A stretch of DNA of 64,000 nucleotides from Nemertoderma westbladi (lineage: Eukaryota > Xenacoelomorpha > Nemertodermatida > Nemertodermatidae), in the NCBI GenBank assembly GCA_032718475.1, contig JAUCBJ010004601.1:1-64000 (forward strand), read 5' to 3'. How positions within the stretch are numbered: position 1 is the stretch's first letter; the number at the start of each line of letters is the position of its first letter. The notes below the pieces were generated by a model that saw only the letters and a program-made list of their open reading frames with translations, was not told the origin of the DNA and searched no databases. The translations under genes and the position numbers were made by a program. Positions 45,025 to 55,521 of the stretch are shown piece after piece.

Positions 45025-45334
45025 TAATATTTTGAGTTGAACGAATTATGTTTTTGACAGACCAATATCAAGCAAGTAAAATTATTTGGAAACAGAGAAA
45101 CAACATGTTCCTATCTGTTCAACCGTAAGTAGTCATCGTTTTATTTAAGCAGGGACACAAAGCGCAACCCTGTTTAAATACTGTAAGTAAAATTATCACA
45201 TTGGTTACATTTTTGCATATGTGTTTCGCCGGGATTTGGCTCATCAGCTACACTAACCCGTGCAGGACACATGTTAATCCAACTAACTACACCAAAACCC
45301 AGCTAAACACACACACATACATAATAAACAAAAT
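45025..45334 (+). repeat. 310-bp direct repeat, copy 1
   Basis: TTTGAGTTGAACGAATTATG ... ATAATAAACAAAAT. Read line by line against 45,485-45,794, I found no difference. Separated from copy 2 by about 150 bp of unrelated DNA. Confidence 0.95.
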
Positions 45335-45484
45335 AGTATTGCATTCCAGATCAAATAAGCAATCATTTCCTTAGCAACACTATATGAGATAATTTGTCTA
45401 GTGCATGGTTGCTAATTATAATAAAAATAAAATAATAGGAAGGCATTTTATACAACCATGTTCAGCATGATCCGGTCTCTTAAA

Positions 45485-45794
45485 TATAATTTTGAGTTGA
45501 ACGAATTATGTTTTTGACAGACCAATATCAAGCAAGTAAAATTATTTGGAAACAGAGAAACAACATGTTCCTATCTGTTCAACCGTAAGTAGTCATCGTT
45601 TTATTTAAGCAGGGACACAAAGCGCAACCCTGTTTAAATACTGTAAGTAAAATTATCACATTGGTTACATTTTTGCATATGTGTTTCGCCGGGATTTGGC
45701 TCATCAGCTACACTAACCCGTGCAGGACACATGTTAATCCAACTAACTACACCAAAACCCAGCTAAACACACACACATACATAATAAACAAAAT
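45485..45794 (+). repeat. 310-bp direct repeat, copy 2
   Basis: Offset of 460 bp from copy 1. Immediately after it TTTTTGCATATGTGTTT, a piece from inside the repeat, appears once more. Either a recent local duplication or long terminal repeats of a very short (TRIM-like) element. Confidence 0.95.
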
Positions 45795-46763
45795 TTTTTG
45801 CATATGTGTTTCTATGCATATACTTCTATACTTATATTTCGGGCTCAACCTTTAAACCCAGCTGCCCCACCACATGACCCACCCAGACTAGGAATAGTTT
45901 ATAGGTAATTCCGAGGGTGAATCATTCAATAGGGTTCCTGGTTTTACAGGTTGTGTAAAGGGGCCATATGATCGACGATCATAGCAGCCATGGGGGTGAA
46001 CCGATGCTAGAAGGTCATCATCCCGATAAACCGTTCACTAAGGTCGGCTGGGTGAACACCCTGATGACAGTTGCCTTTTCGGGGAGTGTAATGATTGGCC
46101 GAGATTGGTCTCGGTTCTGAACTGGTGACTAGGATGTCTCATCCCTGGCTGGAGCCTGCCTACATCAGCTTCTAGAAAGAATTGGCCACATTCTTCAACC
46201 CAATCAGCTTCTGGAGAAACTCGAACAGGCCAAACAGTGTGATGACTGGTGGCTTACTAATGTTAACCTGTATGATGGAGATCTGGTGGTACGGTAGCTG
46301 TGCACCAGTCGAGATAGATCTTTGATAACATATTCACATCGGTTAATCCTCGAAGTTTCTTCTAATCCATAGATGATCTCCTGGATGTGGACAATCCACA
46401 TCCAGGACACTGAAACTTTTCGAAAAACTCAAAAGGGAGATATTTACTCAGTCATTATTAAAGCAGTTTCTCAAGTGAGTCTTACTTTTCTACCAGCCAA
46501 AAGACCAACTGGAGATCCTTTGGTTTAATATTTTAGTGTTGAAGCGCATTAAATAAATATTTTAGTGTTGAAGCCACTCCACATTATCTACAGCTGCAGA
46601 GGCAGTAGAACAACATCACCAAACTATCCTCCACATGAAATGTAGACAAATATCCAGCCCGCCACTACTGGTTGGTTGCTTACCCATCTCTCTGCTGGTA
46701 GCTTATCATGTGACATTACAGCTGGCGAATCCTTACCATCGTATTGTCCTTTTAGGTTTGTTA
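45795..46763. other. No gene supported
   Basis: 45,900-46,430 is less AT-rich and contains the palindrome CTGGATGTGGACAATCCACATCCAG (split GGATGTGG/CCACATCC, 46,380-46,404). Frames of 60-80 codons carry no known motif. Confidence 0.4.
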
Positions 46764-46862
46764 AGAAATACGAGAATCATTGACGTTGGATATTCTGACA
46801 CTTCATATCTTTCAATCTTTCTATTCTTCAGATGTCAATTTTATCATATCAAGATTTATATG
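46764..46862 (+). repeat. Dispersed repeat, copy 2 (copy 1 at 28,701)
   Basis: AGAATCATTGACGTTGGATA ... TCTTTCAATCTTTCTATTCT ... AATTTTATCATATCAAG, colinear with 28,701-28,808. Confidence 0.8.
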
Positions 46863-47760
46863 AATAAAACCCAGAAACAATAAATTGTGTAAGAGGCAGC
46901 AAATTATATCAATAACCAAACAATCATGAAAAAGTTCCATGTACATTTATATAACCAAGATTTAAGCTTAATAGATTATTGGTGTTTATGCGCACTAATT
47001 TTACCTTAGAAAATGGGTATAAAATTAAAACTTATTAAAAATATTAGGCGAGTGCTAGTTAGGTTAATAAAGAAATCCTGATATTGGATGATGTGCAGCC
47101 TTACTCAATGTTACATAATTTAATGTTTTGGTATATTTCTTAATTTAAGCAGAGAGCCGCTTAACTACATTTACCAATGTTGGTTATACCACTATTGATA
47201 AACTTATAGTGGACCCCCTGTTTTCTATCATTGACATTGACGAGAAAAAAATATGTATAGAACAAATTGTGAACTTGACGTGAAGATGACGGCGAATCTC
47301 GAATCCATATTATAAAAGTATGTTTTGTTGTGGCCGATATGGGCAACCCAAAAATATTTATTGGTACTGTAATCATTATATTATTGGATGCATTAATTTA
47401 TTGTCTGTGTTGATCAGGGGTGATGAAACATAGCAGAAGCAACGGGACACCGAAAAAGGGCACTATAGTGGCTTAGCGACAAATTAGCGGCAAAAAGGTG
47501 AAATTGTGTCGAAAGTGACAAAAGAGCCCTCAAATGAGGAAATGAGAAAATTAATGACATAAAACCAAGGTTCCATCTATAGAATCTCACCATAATAACA
47601 ATTAACTATTATCAATCAGGCTGGCTTTGCAACCCAGACTCGTAATGGGAGAATGCGAAGGACTTGCAAAACATCTTCGAGATAGAGATCCAGAATGGTT
47701 CCATCGTTAAACACGAATCTCTCTGTTAGAAAATCTGTTAGGTTAATTAATTAATTCATT
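46863..47760. other. No gene seen
   Basis: AT-rich without supportable frames. Ends in a TTAA-rich stretch (ATTAATTAATTCATTAA) where the palindromic element begins. Confidence 0.4.
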
Positions 47761-47944
47761 AATTATACTGTAGAGAAAGTTTTTAAAAAAGCAGTGGGCT
47801 GTAGCGGCGAGCGGCTGCGGCGAGCGGCCACTTTTTAAAAATAGAACACGGTATTCTCTATGAGTGATGATACACCACAAATGGCCGATGCAGCTCGCCG
47901 CTACAGCCCACTGCTTTTTTAAAAACTTTCTCTACAGTATAATT
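47761..47944. mobile_element. Foldback element with perfect ~52-bp arms
   Basis: AATTATACTGTAGAGAAAGT ... GGGCTGTAGCGGCGAGC (47,761-47,812) is exactly inverted at 47,893-47,944. The ~80-bp loop holds GCGGCTGCGGCGAGCGGC and GTGATGATACACCACAAATG. Non-coding. Perfect arms point to recent insertion or gene conversion. Confidence 0.9.
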
Positions 47945-48110
47945 CCCCAGCGGCCGCTGCGGGCAGCTGCCGCTTCAATATAGAACACATTATTCTCTAT
48001 GGGTGATGATACACCACAAATGGCCGCTGCAGCTTGCCGCTGCAGCCCACTGCCCTTTTAGAACTTGCTCTATTTTTTGAGCGGCGAGCGTCGGCAGTGA
48101 GCGGCTTCTG
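47945..48110. mobile_element. Second, degenerate member of the same GC-rich foldback family
   Basis: Repeats the order AGCGGCCGCTGCGGGCAGC, AGAACACATTATTCTCTATG, GTGATGATACACCACAAATG and GCCGCTGCAGCCCACTGC of the previous element, with imperfect arms, and ends with GAGCGGCGAGCG. Related GC-rich motifs recur at 53,475-53,580. Confidence 0.7.
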
Positions 48111-48935
48111 TGTTTTTCACAAGGTGCACTAAATAACAGCTGAAATTAGCGGAGGCCGATCGTTTCCATATTTATGACACCATTTTCATAATATTTTCTT
48201 AGAAACCTCTCTTATGCAACTTTGGTTAGGTGGATATGATGACTAGGATTCATAGCAATGTAATAAAATGTGTTTCTGAAATTTTTATCTTGTAGTTGCC
48301 AAGGTAACTGGGTGCAAAGTTCAAATTTTGAGCGCCTGTAATTCAAGACGTCAAGGGATTCTGTTCTTGAGATTTGGTATATGAGTAAAGGGAATAAAAG
48401 TCTATCAAAATAATTTACATTTAATTTTTTTTCAATTCTGTTTCCATGGTGACGGGAATTAAGATAATTTCCCATTATGACCGCCAGATTGAAATTGGGC
48501 TACTGTTTACTACTTATATAATATTCAACAAACATGCCTGGTGATTGTCCTTTATTTCTAATAATTGCTAACGAAATTTAATATTCTGGAATGTCAAAAT
48601 CATGCTATAACAGGTCTTGCTCTCTGATTGGACAGTTTAGTTTATTGGCAAATGTTGACTTTTAAAAATATGATTCACAATTGACGAATTATAAAATAAA
48701 ATGTTGGTAATTTTAACTTATTATTTAGACTGACAAACCGAATAAAAATGGTTTTTTATAGAATTGGTAGACAATTTCTCAAATTTTCCATTATACTTAG
48801 TTCCATGCAACGGGAATGTAAACAAATTCAAATGTTAAATATTTTGATAGACTTTGATTTCCTTTAATCACCTACCAAATCTCAAGGGAAGAATCCATTG
48901 TCGCCTTGAAATACAGGCGCGCAAAGTTTGAACTT

Positions 48936-49923
48936 ATTAAAATTCATGTTGGGGAATGTGGCGAGTAAATATTAAACGATAAAACAAAGGAAGGACTGTC
49001 AGCCACAGGTATGAAAAAGTGTTTATTCTTTATAAGTGTTTATTCTTTATTATTGTACTGTATATGTGCGTTGTATATGTGTACTGTTTAGTGTTTATTC
49101 TTTATTACTTTAATGTATATGTGCGTTGTAGTTGTTGTGTACTGTTTATATTATACTGTATGTGCGTCGTATACGTATACGTATATGTGTACTGTTTAGT
49201 GTTTATTCTTTATTATTGTACTGTATATGTGCGTTGTATATGTGTACTGTTTAGTGTTTATTCATTATTATTTTACTGTATATGTGCGTTGTAGTTGTTG
49301 TGTTTTGTTTATATTATACTGTATGAGCGTCGTATACGTATATGTCTACTGTTTAGTGTTTATACTTTATTATTTTACTGTATATGTGCGTTGTAGTTGT
49401 TGTGTACTGTTTAGTGTTTATACTTTATTATTTTACTGTATATGTGCGTTGTAGTTGTTGTGTACTGTTTAGTGTTTATACTTTATTATTTTACTGTATA
49501 TGTGCGTTGTAGTTGTTGTGTACTGTTTAGTGTTTATACTTTATTATTTTACTGTATATGTGCGTTGTAGTTGTTGTGTACGGTGTATGCGTTTATATTA
49601 TACTGTATGTGCTTTGTATATGTGTAATGTTTAGTGTTTATACCTTATTATTATACTGTATATATGCGTTGCAGTTGTTTTGTACTGTGTATTCATTTAT
49701 ATTATACTGTATGTGCTTTGTATATGTGTAGGCCTACTGTTTAGGGTTTATACTTTATTATTATTCTGTATATGTGAGTTGTAGTTGTTGTATGTGCGCT
49801 GTACCATACAATAAATTAAGCATTGATAAAGATTGCCATTGGCTTACGAAACGTCTGCTAGGCCTAATTACCTACTATTTTTTCATACCTGTGGCTGACA
49901 GTCCTTCCTTTGTTTTATCGTTT
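48936..49923. mobile_element. TIR element nested in the foldback, 13-bp flanking duplication
   Basis: AAACGATAAAACAAAGGAAG ... CCACAGGTATGAAAAA (48,974-49,018) is perfectly inverted at 49,879-49,923. AAAGTTTGAACTT occurs at both junctions (48,923-48,935 and 49,924-49,936), so the target was duplicated over about 13 bp. About 38 bp lie between the left junction and the left TIR. The interior is a minisatellite. No transposase. Superfamily unknown. Confidence 0.85.
49020..49795. repeat. Minisatellite, ~58-bp unit, inside the nested element
   Basis: TATGTGCGTTGTAGTTGTTG ... TGTACTGTTTAGTGTTTATA ... CTTTATTATTTTACTG. Four near-perfect units at 49,350-49,570, degenerate ones on both sides. Apparent hydrophobic ORFs here (Val/Tyr/Cys-rich) are by-products. 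Confidence 0.92.
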
Positions 49924-50146
49924 AAAGTTTGAACTTTGCACCCAGTTACCTTGGCTACTACAAGATAAAAATTCCAGAAACACATTTTATTACATTTCTA
50001 TGAATCCTAGTCATCGTATCCACCTAACAAAAGTAGCACATAAGAAGTTTCTAAGGAAATATTAGGAAAATAGTTAGGGAAACGATCAGCCTCCGCTAAT
50101 TTCAGCAATCCTCTCGCTGCATGACCTGTTATTTAGTACACCTTGG

Positions 50147-50522
50147 TTTTTCACCAATGATAAATATTGGATCTGATCACATGAAAAAAGGAAAGACTGG
50201 GGGCATTTCGTGATTTTTTTTACTCGGCATAGGCAACTGCAGAAATGTTGTAATTTATATGCAATTAGGCACTAGTGTGTGTTTTTAGCAAAACTTTCTA
50301 TTTGTACGACCTAATCGCAAATAATGGCCGGGGTGGGGTGTCAGGCACGGCGATCATATGATGCCATGGAAACTATTTTCGAGATTGTGCTGCGTTGCTA
50401 GACGCTCAGGATAAACAAAACAATCACTTCATCCCATTTTTATAGACAAACGACATTTCGGTACATTTCTAGTTGATATTTTTGCTGTGTTTACTATACT
50501 AGGCCTGCAGTATTTTATCAAC
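50147..50522. other. No gene; likely 5' region of the Harbinger-associated gene
   Basis: Contains GC-richer sequence (GGCCGGGGTGGGGTG) at 50,325-50,345 upstream of the MADF-type frame. Terminal repeats of the Harbinger element were not located. Confidence 0.35.
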
Positions 50523-51700
50523 ATGGATCAGGAAATCGAAAGTGGTGAAAATATTATAATTTCAATGCTAATTGAGAACATGAAATCACAGCCCAGTCCC
50601 AATTCCAGAATCCCAGTCTGGCAGAGTATAAAATGAAAGGTGTTGTGAAGAGGGTATGGGAAAATGTAGCAGCTAGTTGTCATAAAACAGGTGAGCTGTA
50701 CTGTATGTAAGTTGTCTAGCTGATATTTAAAAAAATCTAATTTTTGAGATAAATTTTTTCTAGTTTTTTTTTTTACTAGCTACTGTAGTATTTTTTGAAA
50801 TTTAAAAATTTGTGAAACCATTTGAAATTTCTAAATTAATTAGGCCTAAACTGAGTGCAGAATATATTTTAATGACGAAAAATATTGAATATTAATTCAT
50901 ATTAAATCAAAATATTAATTATTTTTTACAATATTAATTATTTTTTACAATATTAATTATTTTTTACAATATTAATTATTTTTTACAATATTAATTATTT
51001 TTTACAATATTAATTTTTATCTATTAAAAACTTAAAATTTGTATAAATTAGAACTCAAGTTCCTGGTATATATATTTTTATAGTGGCTTCTACGAAACGC
51101 AAATGGAAAGAACTAAGGGACACCTACAGAAGGTTAAAGGCCATAGTAACAAAATCCATGAAAAGTGGTGCAGGGTCTGATGATATATATAAACCAGTTT
51201 GGTAGTTTTTCCAAGCAATGTCTTTTACAGACAAAATGGATGGATTGAAATCCGTTTCCTCAAGCAACTTACATGACTCTTAATTTGTTTCATTTTAAGA
51301 TGATATCCCGACCGATGGAAGCGAGGTGATTGCATTGTTGGCAAAGGCAGAAAGCGTGCAGGGATATTTCTTGGACTGGGGCGGAACGAAAAACTTAGGA
51401 GTCAATTGAGACAGAAACAGAGGATTGAAGAGCAGGAGAGAGACTATGGCTGACAGAGACTATGGATGACTACTGAAAGAGGCTATGGGAGTGATGCGCG
51501 CATGTAGTCAAACGAAATGTAACCAAGAAAGTGAGGAAACAACAACCAACAAGGCGTATGCAGAGTATGTAACACTCGAGCTGCAAAATATACCAGAACA
51601 ACAACGCAGTCTGGCAAAGTTCCGTATTCAAGAAATTCTCTACTTGGCACAGAGTAACCAACCACCTAGGAATGTCTATCGAAACACAACAACCATGTAA
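50523..51700 (+). pseudogene. MADF-BESS DNA-binding protein of a PIF/Harbinger element
   Basis: Exon 1 starts at ATG 50,523 (MDQEIESGENII) and shifts frame near 50,620 into E-Y-K-M-K-G-V-V-K-R-V-W-E-N-V-A-A-S-C. A GT-AG intron (50,691-51,083) is supported by the join H-K-T-V-A-S-T-K-R-K-W-K-E-L-R-D-T-Y-R-R, a classic MADF domain. It continues to K-P-V-W, a TAG, then F-F-Q-A-M-S-F. The C-terminal part, 51,485-51,700, holds Y-A-E-Y-V-T-L-E-L-Q-N-I-P and R-F/I-Q-E-I-L-Y, resembling a BESS motif. In PIF/Harbinger transposons such Myb/MADF proteins bind the element ends and bring in the nuclease. Convergent with the transposase at 52,013-53,160. At least one shift and one stop: dead. Confidence 0.75.
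50905..51012. repeat. Tandem repeat, 19-bp unit, about 5.5 copies (intronic)
   Basis: ATATTAATTATTTTTTACA repeated almost perfectly within the inferred intron. Confidence 0.95.
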
Positions 51701-52012
51701 TATGTTGCCATACTGTCCATCACCTCAGGCATATCAACAACAATATCAACAACAATCAGAATTTACAGTACATATAGTGCATAGACATCGCCAAAGACAT
51801 ACATGTCCTTATAGTTCTAAGAAATAGTTACATATTGAGTATTGAGAAATTTAGGTGAAATTTATTTGATAACTTTAATGTATGATTATTTAATTAAAAT
51901 GTGTACTTTACTGTATCTTGCCATGAAACTCTACCAGGTCCACTAAAATAGTGTCGAAGTTTGTCTCTGATGTTTTGTGCAGAGTCTGAGTTACGATTTC
52001 CCCCTACACAAA
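51701..52012. other. Short spacer between convergent Harbinger genes
   Basis: Has AT-rich 3' ends of both genes; CAACAACAATATCAACAAC microrepeat at 51,735-51,760. Nothing else. Confidence 0.5.
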
Positions 52013-53160
52013 CTAAACTTTGTAGTTACTCTCATGCTCTCTGCCTCCTGGTTCTTCGAGGGTATGGCAACTATCCGACTCGATGTTAGAAGGTATGTAC
52101 GCAATAACCTTCTCACGCAGCAAGTTGTGTAATACACACCAACACCATATTATTTTCTGGGCTGCTTTTCTGGGCTGAGGAGTATTTATTTTCCTCTGAA
52201 ATACTTGAAATTGAGCTGCCATTATGCCGAACGCGTTTTCAGATGTTATCCGGGCTCTGCTCAGCCTATAGTTAAATATGCGATGCTCATCAGTTAACGC
52301 TAATCTGTTACTATAGGGCTTCATAATATTTTCTTTCAACGGAAAAGCATTATCTGCAACTATTACGTAAGGTATGGGCATTGCCTCTGGTAGATCATGA
52401 GGTGGAACGGATTCCTTGGGTAAGTTCAATTTTCCATTTTCTAAAGCTTTGGAAATATCGGATTGACTAAATATTCCACCATCATTAATTCTTCCATTGT
52501 AGCCAACATCCAGGTACTTGAACCGGTACTCAGCATCAACTAATGCCAACATGACAACACTGTTGAAATTTTTGTAATTATAATAAAGTGATCCACTATT
52601 TGGAGGAGGTGATATTCGAACATGTTTTCCAACGAGTGCGCCGATGCAATGGGGAAATTCCACAACTGCTCAAATCCCTTGGCGATTTTCAGCCAGTCAG
52701 TTTCCTTTTTTAGAAAGCAAAGGTACAGGTCTTTAAGGGCAAGCACCAATGACTCACACGTTTCTGGAATATTGACTCCAATGGTTGTTCGATTAATACG
52801 GAGATCAGTAAATGTGTCTCCTGTCACAAGATAACGTAAGGTTACCTACCACCAACTTCTCACTTAGAGAGATACTCGTCCTATAGTTTGTATCTTGACG
52901 CTGTATATATGGAACTACAGTGTCAACAAGCTCTTCAAAAGTTTCGTTATCCATTCTCAGGAAATTCCTATATGCTCCTAGATCATATACATGTAGTTCA
53001 GCCATTAAATTATTATAAGCTCCCTGTTGTTTGCGGTTTTGTAACCATTCTTGTTGCCAAATTGCACGGATTTTTCTCCTCTGACGTCTGCGTCTTAACA
53101 GAATACGTATTGATAAAGCACACGCCAAGATTTTGCTTCTATCACCTCTACTACCATCCA
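52013..53160 (-). pseudogene. PIF/Harbinger transposase (DDE nuclease), two frameshifts, first Asp lost
   Basis: ATG at 53,160 (MDGSRGDRSK). N-terminal part: Arg-rich, then F-L-R-M-D-N-E-T-F-E-E-L and S-L-S-E-K-L-V-V. Shift near 52,830 (K-L-V-V then L-R-Y-L-V-T-G-D-T-F). Second shift near 52,660 at a C4 run (W-N-F-P then H-C-I-G-A-L-V-G-K-H-V). In the family this is H-C-I-G-A-(I/V)-D-G-K-H, so the first catalytic Asp is Val here. The second (V-I-V-A-D-N-A-F-P-L) and the Glu (S-R-A-R-I-T-S-E-N-A-F-G) remain, as does the terminal C-V-L-H-N-L-L. It would cut and paste the element at TWA-type targets with its MADF partner. Dead copy. Confidence 0.88.
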
Positions 53161-53215
53161 TTTTAAAAGATCTTGTAATTGTTATTTTAATATATTTTAA
53201 TATCTTATTGTGCAC

Positions 53216-53653
53216 TTTTTTGTATAAATAAAATATAAGTTTAAAATATTGGGGCGGATCGGGGTAATGACTCGCGGTATCATAAAAAATCCCACTATAC
53301 CGTAGGGCTATTTCGTGGCATCATGTGTAAAAACACAAACATTCTAGAATAAATAATATAGTCGTCGAAGTACTAAATATTTTGGGGATATGAAATTCAA
53401 TTTGCACTAGTGAGAAGATCTTATAATCAATACTATTTAATTTATCTATATAATTAATTCTAGAATATAAATTGGCACGCTCATTGCGGCTGCTCGCCGC
53501 GGCCGCTCGCTGCTCCTCTGGTGTATCATACCAAAAGTTGCCGCTCACTGCGGCTGCTCGCCGCTCCTGTGGTGTATCATGGCCTTTAGGTAAATAAACA
53601 AAGAACACGAAATAGGCCTACAATTCAGAGTTTCATTTTTGTTGATATATGTA
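53216..53653. repeat. GC-rich motif cluster related to the 47.8-kb foldback family
   Basis: 53,475-53,580 has GCGGCTGCTCGCCGC twice and TGGTGTATCAT twice, matching the arms and loop of the elements at 47,761-48,110. The rest (53,216-53,474) is AT-rich and empty. Confidence 0.6.
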
Positions 53654-55521
53654 CAGGGTGTTCCACAAAATTTGACACGTTTTTGTTTTTTAATAACTTT
53701 GCGCGATCTCAACCTAATTTCCTAGTTTTGGTGGCAATCGGAAGCCGAGATAAAACTTAAGATAATCTTAAACTTTGGTTTGGGTATGGCATGTTTTAGT
53801 TGCTATGGAAACTTAATGTTGCTATATAAAAGAAGAGTTTGATTATCCACTTAATTTTACTATAAATATAAAGGTATAAAACTGCACATATTAGTGAAAT
53901 AATGAAACATATAGGTAGTGGGCTAAAATAGTTTAATATTGGGTAAGTTTACAATGAGTTTACTACTACTTTATACTAATTTAATTTAATTAATTATTAT
54001 AATTTACTACTAATACACTTCAATATGTCCTCCTCCAATATGCTGGACGTGAACCAGTCTTCTGCACATCTCATTGAAGCAATTAGCGAAGTAATCCTGG
54101 AACAATAAAGTAAAGTTGAGGAACCGTCTTCAGTTCCTCAATATTTTGAAGATTCTGGGCGTACACTAGATTCTTCACATGCCCCCATAGACTAAAATCC
54201 GAGGGAGTCATGTCTGGAGATCGTGGCGGCCACTTTACAGGAGCATCTCGACCGATCCATCGTCCCTGAAAATTTTCATTGAGAAACTCTCTTACCAATA
54301 AGCCCCAGTGGGGTGGTGCACCGTCTTGTTGGAAGATTGCCTTGGAGAGATTTGATAACTGGGGAACAAAGTAGTCCTTTAGCAAGTCTAGGTAAGAGAA
54401 CCTGTTTACAGTAGAATGGGGGAAGAAATAGGGGCCAATCAGTTTGGTTTTGGACATCGCAGCCCACACTGTAACCTTTGGGGTATCCCTAAACTTTTCT
54501 ACAATTTTATGAGGATTCTCCTTTCCCCAAATCTTACATCTGTTTACTTGGCCGTTGATATGAAAAGTTGCCTCGTCGCTGAAGAACACGTTACTCAGGT
54601 CCTTATCATGGAGGTACTCTGCTATTTTAGAAGCGGCTTCTACTCGTGTTGAATAATCTGAGGATTGTAGTCCATGAACGACTTGGAGTTTGTAAGCTCT
54701 AAAGTGGAGATTCTTTGCAGTCCTATGCAAACATCCAAGACTAACATTTAGAGCCAATGATGCTCTACGTAATGAGGTTTCTGGTTGTGCGGTTAAATAT
54801 TGGCCAATATTATTAACAACATTTTCACTAAGGGGCAGTCTACTGGAACCTTTCTTACGCAAAAGCGTTTTTTCGTTTCGAAATTTAATGACAATCCTAG
54901 ATATGTCTTTCCTTGTAGGTCGCCTTTCTCCAGGATATTTATGAGAATACTGTAGTGATACAAGTTTTGCAGATTTCAGCTCAAAAAACTTACTTATGAT
55001 GAAAACTTTCTGATCTTCAGAAAACATATTAGTTATTAAATTGACAACTAAATGTAACCAAAAAAGTTTATATGCTGTAATTATGCTGTAACAGTGACTG
55101 TAGGCCTAACCATCAAGACATCAATAACAGTAGACCACCAATATGCAACACATGTACCAATATGTAACAAATGCACAATTAAAACACACTTAAAGCTACA
55201 GATAGTGATGATGTTGTCTAGAATAAATAAATTTAGATTGTTACTATGACTTCACTAATACTTAATTTAGATCAATATTTAAAATTTGTCTTATATTCAA
55301 CATCTCCCTCATAAATTATCTGAGAACATTTCATACTATTTTTCAGAATAAGTGTTAATGTGAATAATGTATGTTACCATAGCAACTAAAATATTCCATA
55401 CCCAAACCAAAGTTTAAGATTATCTTTTCGCTTCAAATTGCCACCAATACTAGGAAATTAGGTTGAGATCGCGTAAAGTTATTAAAAAACACAAAAGTGT
55501 CAAATTTTGTGGAACACCCTG
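53654..55521 (-). mobile_element. Mariner-like (IS630-Tc1-mariner) element, 1,868 bp, TA target
   Basis: Begins CAGGGTGTTCCACAAAATTT and ends with the inverse, flanked by TA on both sides. The inverted repeats extend for roughly 160 bp with a few differences (for example GCGATCTCAACCTAATTTCC and CTTTGGTTTGGGTATGG in both arms). A single transposase gene lies inside. The best-preserved DNA transposon in the window. Confidence 0.94.
54083..55027 (-). pseudogene. Mariner-like transposase, DD41D-type spacing, C-terminal frameshift
   Basis: 314 codons from ATG 55,027. N-terminal helix-turn-helix region of the DUF4817 type (MFSEDQKVFIISKFFELK; Y-P-G-E-R-R-P-T-R-K-D-I). DDE_3 core: first Asp F-F-S-D-E-A-T-F, second I-F-Q-Q-D-G-A-P-P-H, third within PPRSPDMTPSDFSLWG. 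With the last Asp taken as in mariner (P-S-D), 41 residues separate the second and third Asp. The frame ends early at V-P-G-L-L-R; a shifted frame downstream (to about 54,022) carries the expected family ending with H-I-G-G-G-H-I-E. So one frameshift near 54,125 removes about 35 residues. Otherwise intact, so probably only recently inactive. It would bind the TIRs, excise and reinsert at TA. Confidence 0.92.

Larger units (their letters stand above)
48120..50146. mobile_element. Long foldback element, interrupted by another element
   Basis: Left arm 48,120-48,480 (AAGGTGCACTAAATAACAG ... GATGACTAGGATTCATAG ... CCAAGGTAACTGGGTGCAAAG ... TTGAGATTTGGTATATGAG) returns inverted on the right in two blocks, 48,775-48,935 and 49,924-50,146 (CTTTGCACCCAGTTACCTTGG ... 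CTATGAATCCTAGTCATCG). About 295 bp of loop. The right arm is split at 48,936 by a 988-bp insertion. Non-coding. Confidence 0.88.

Noticed and set aside
49019-49454. Hydrophobic Val/Tyr/Cys-rich ORFs
   Set aside because: Produced by a 58-bp minisatellite inside a TIR element.
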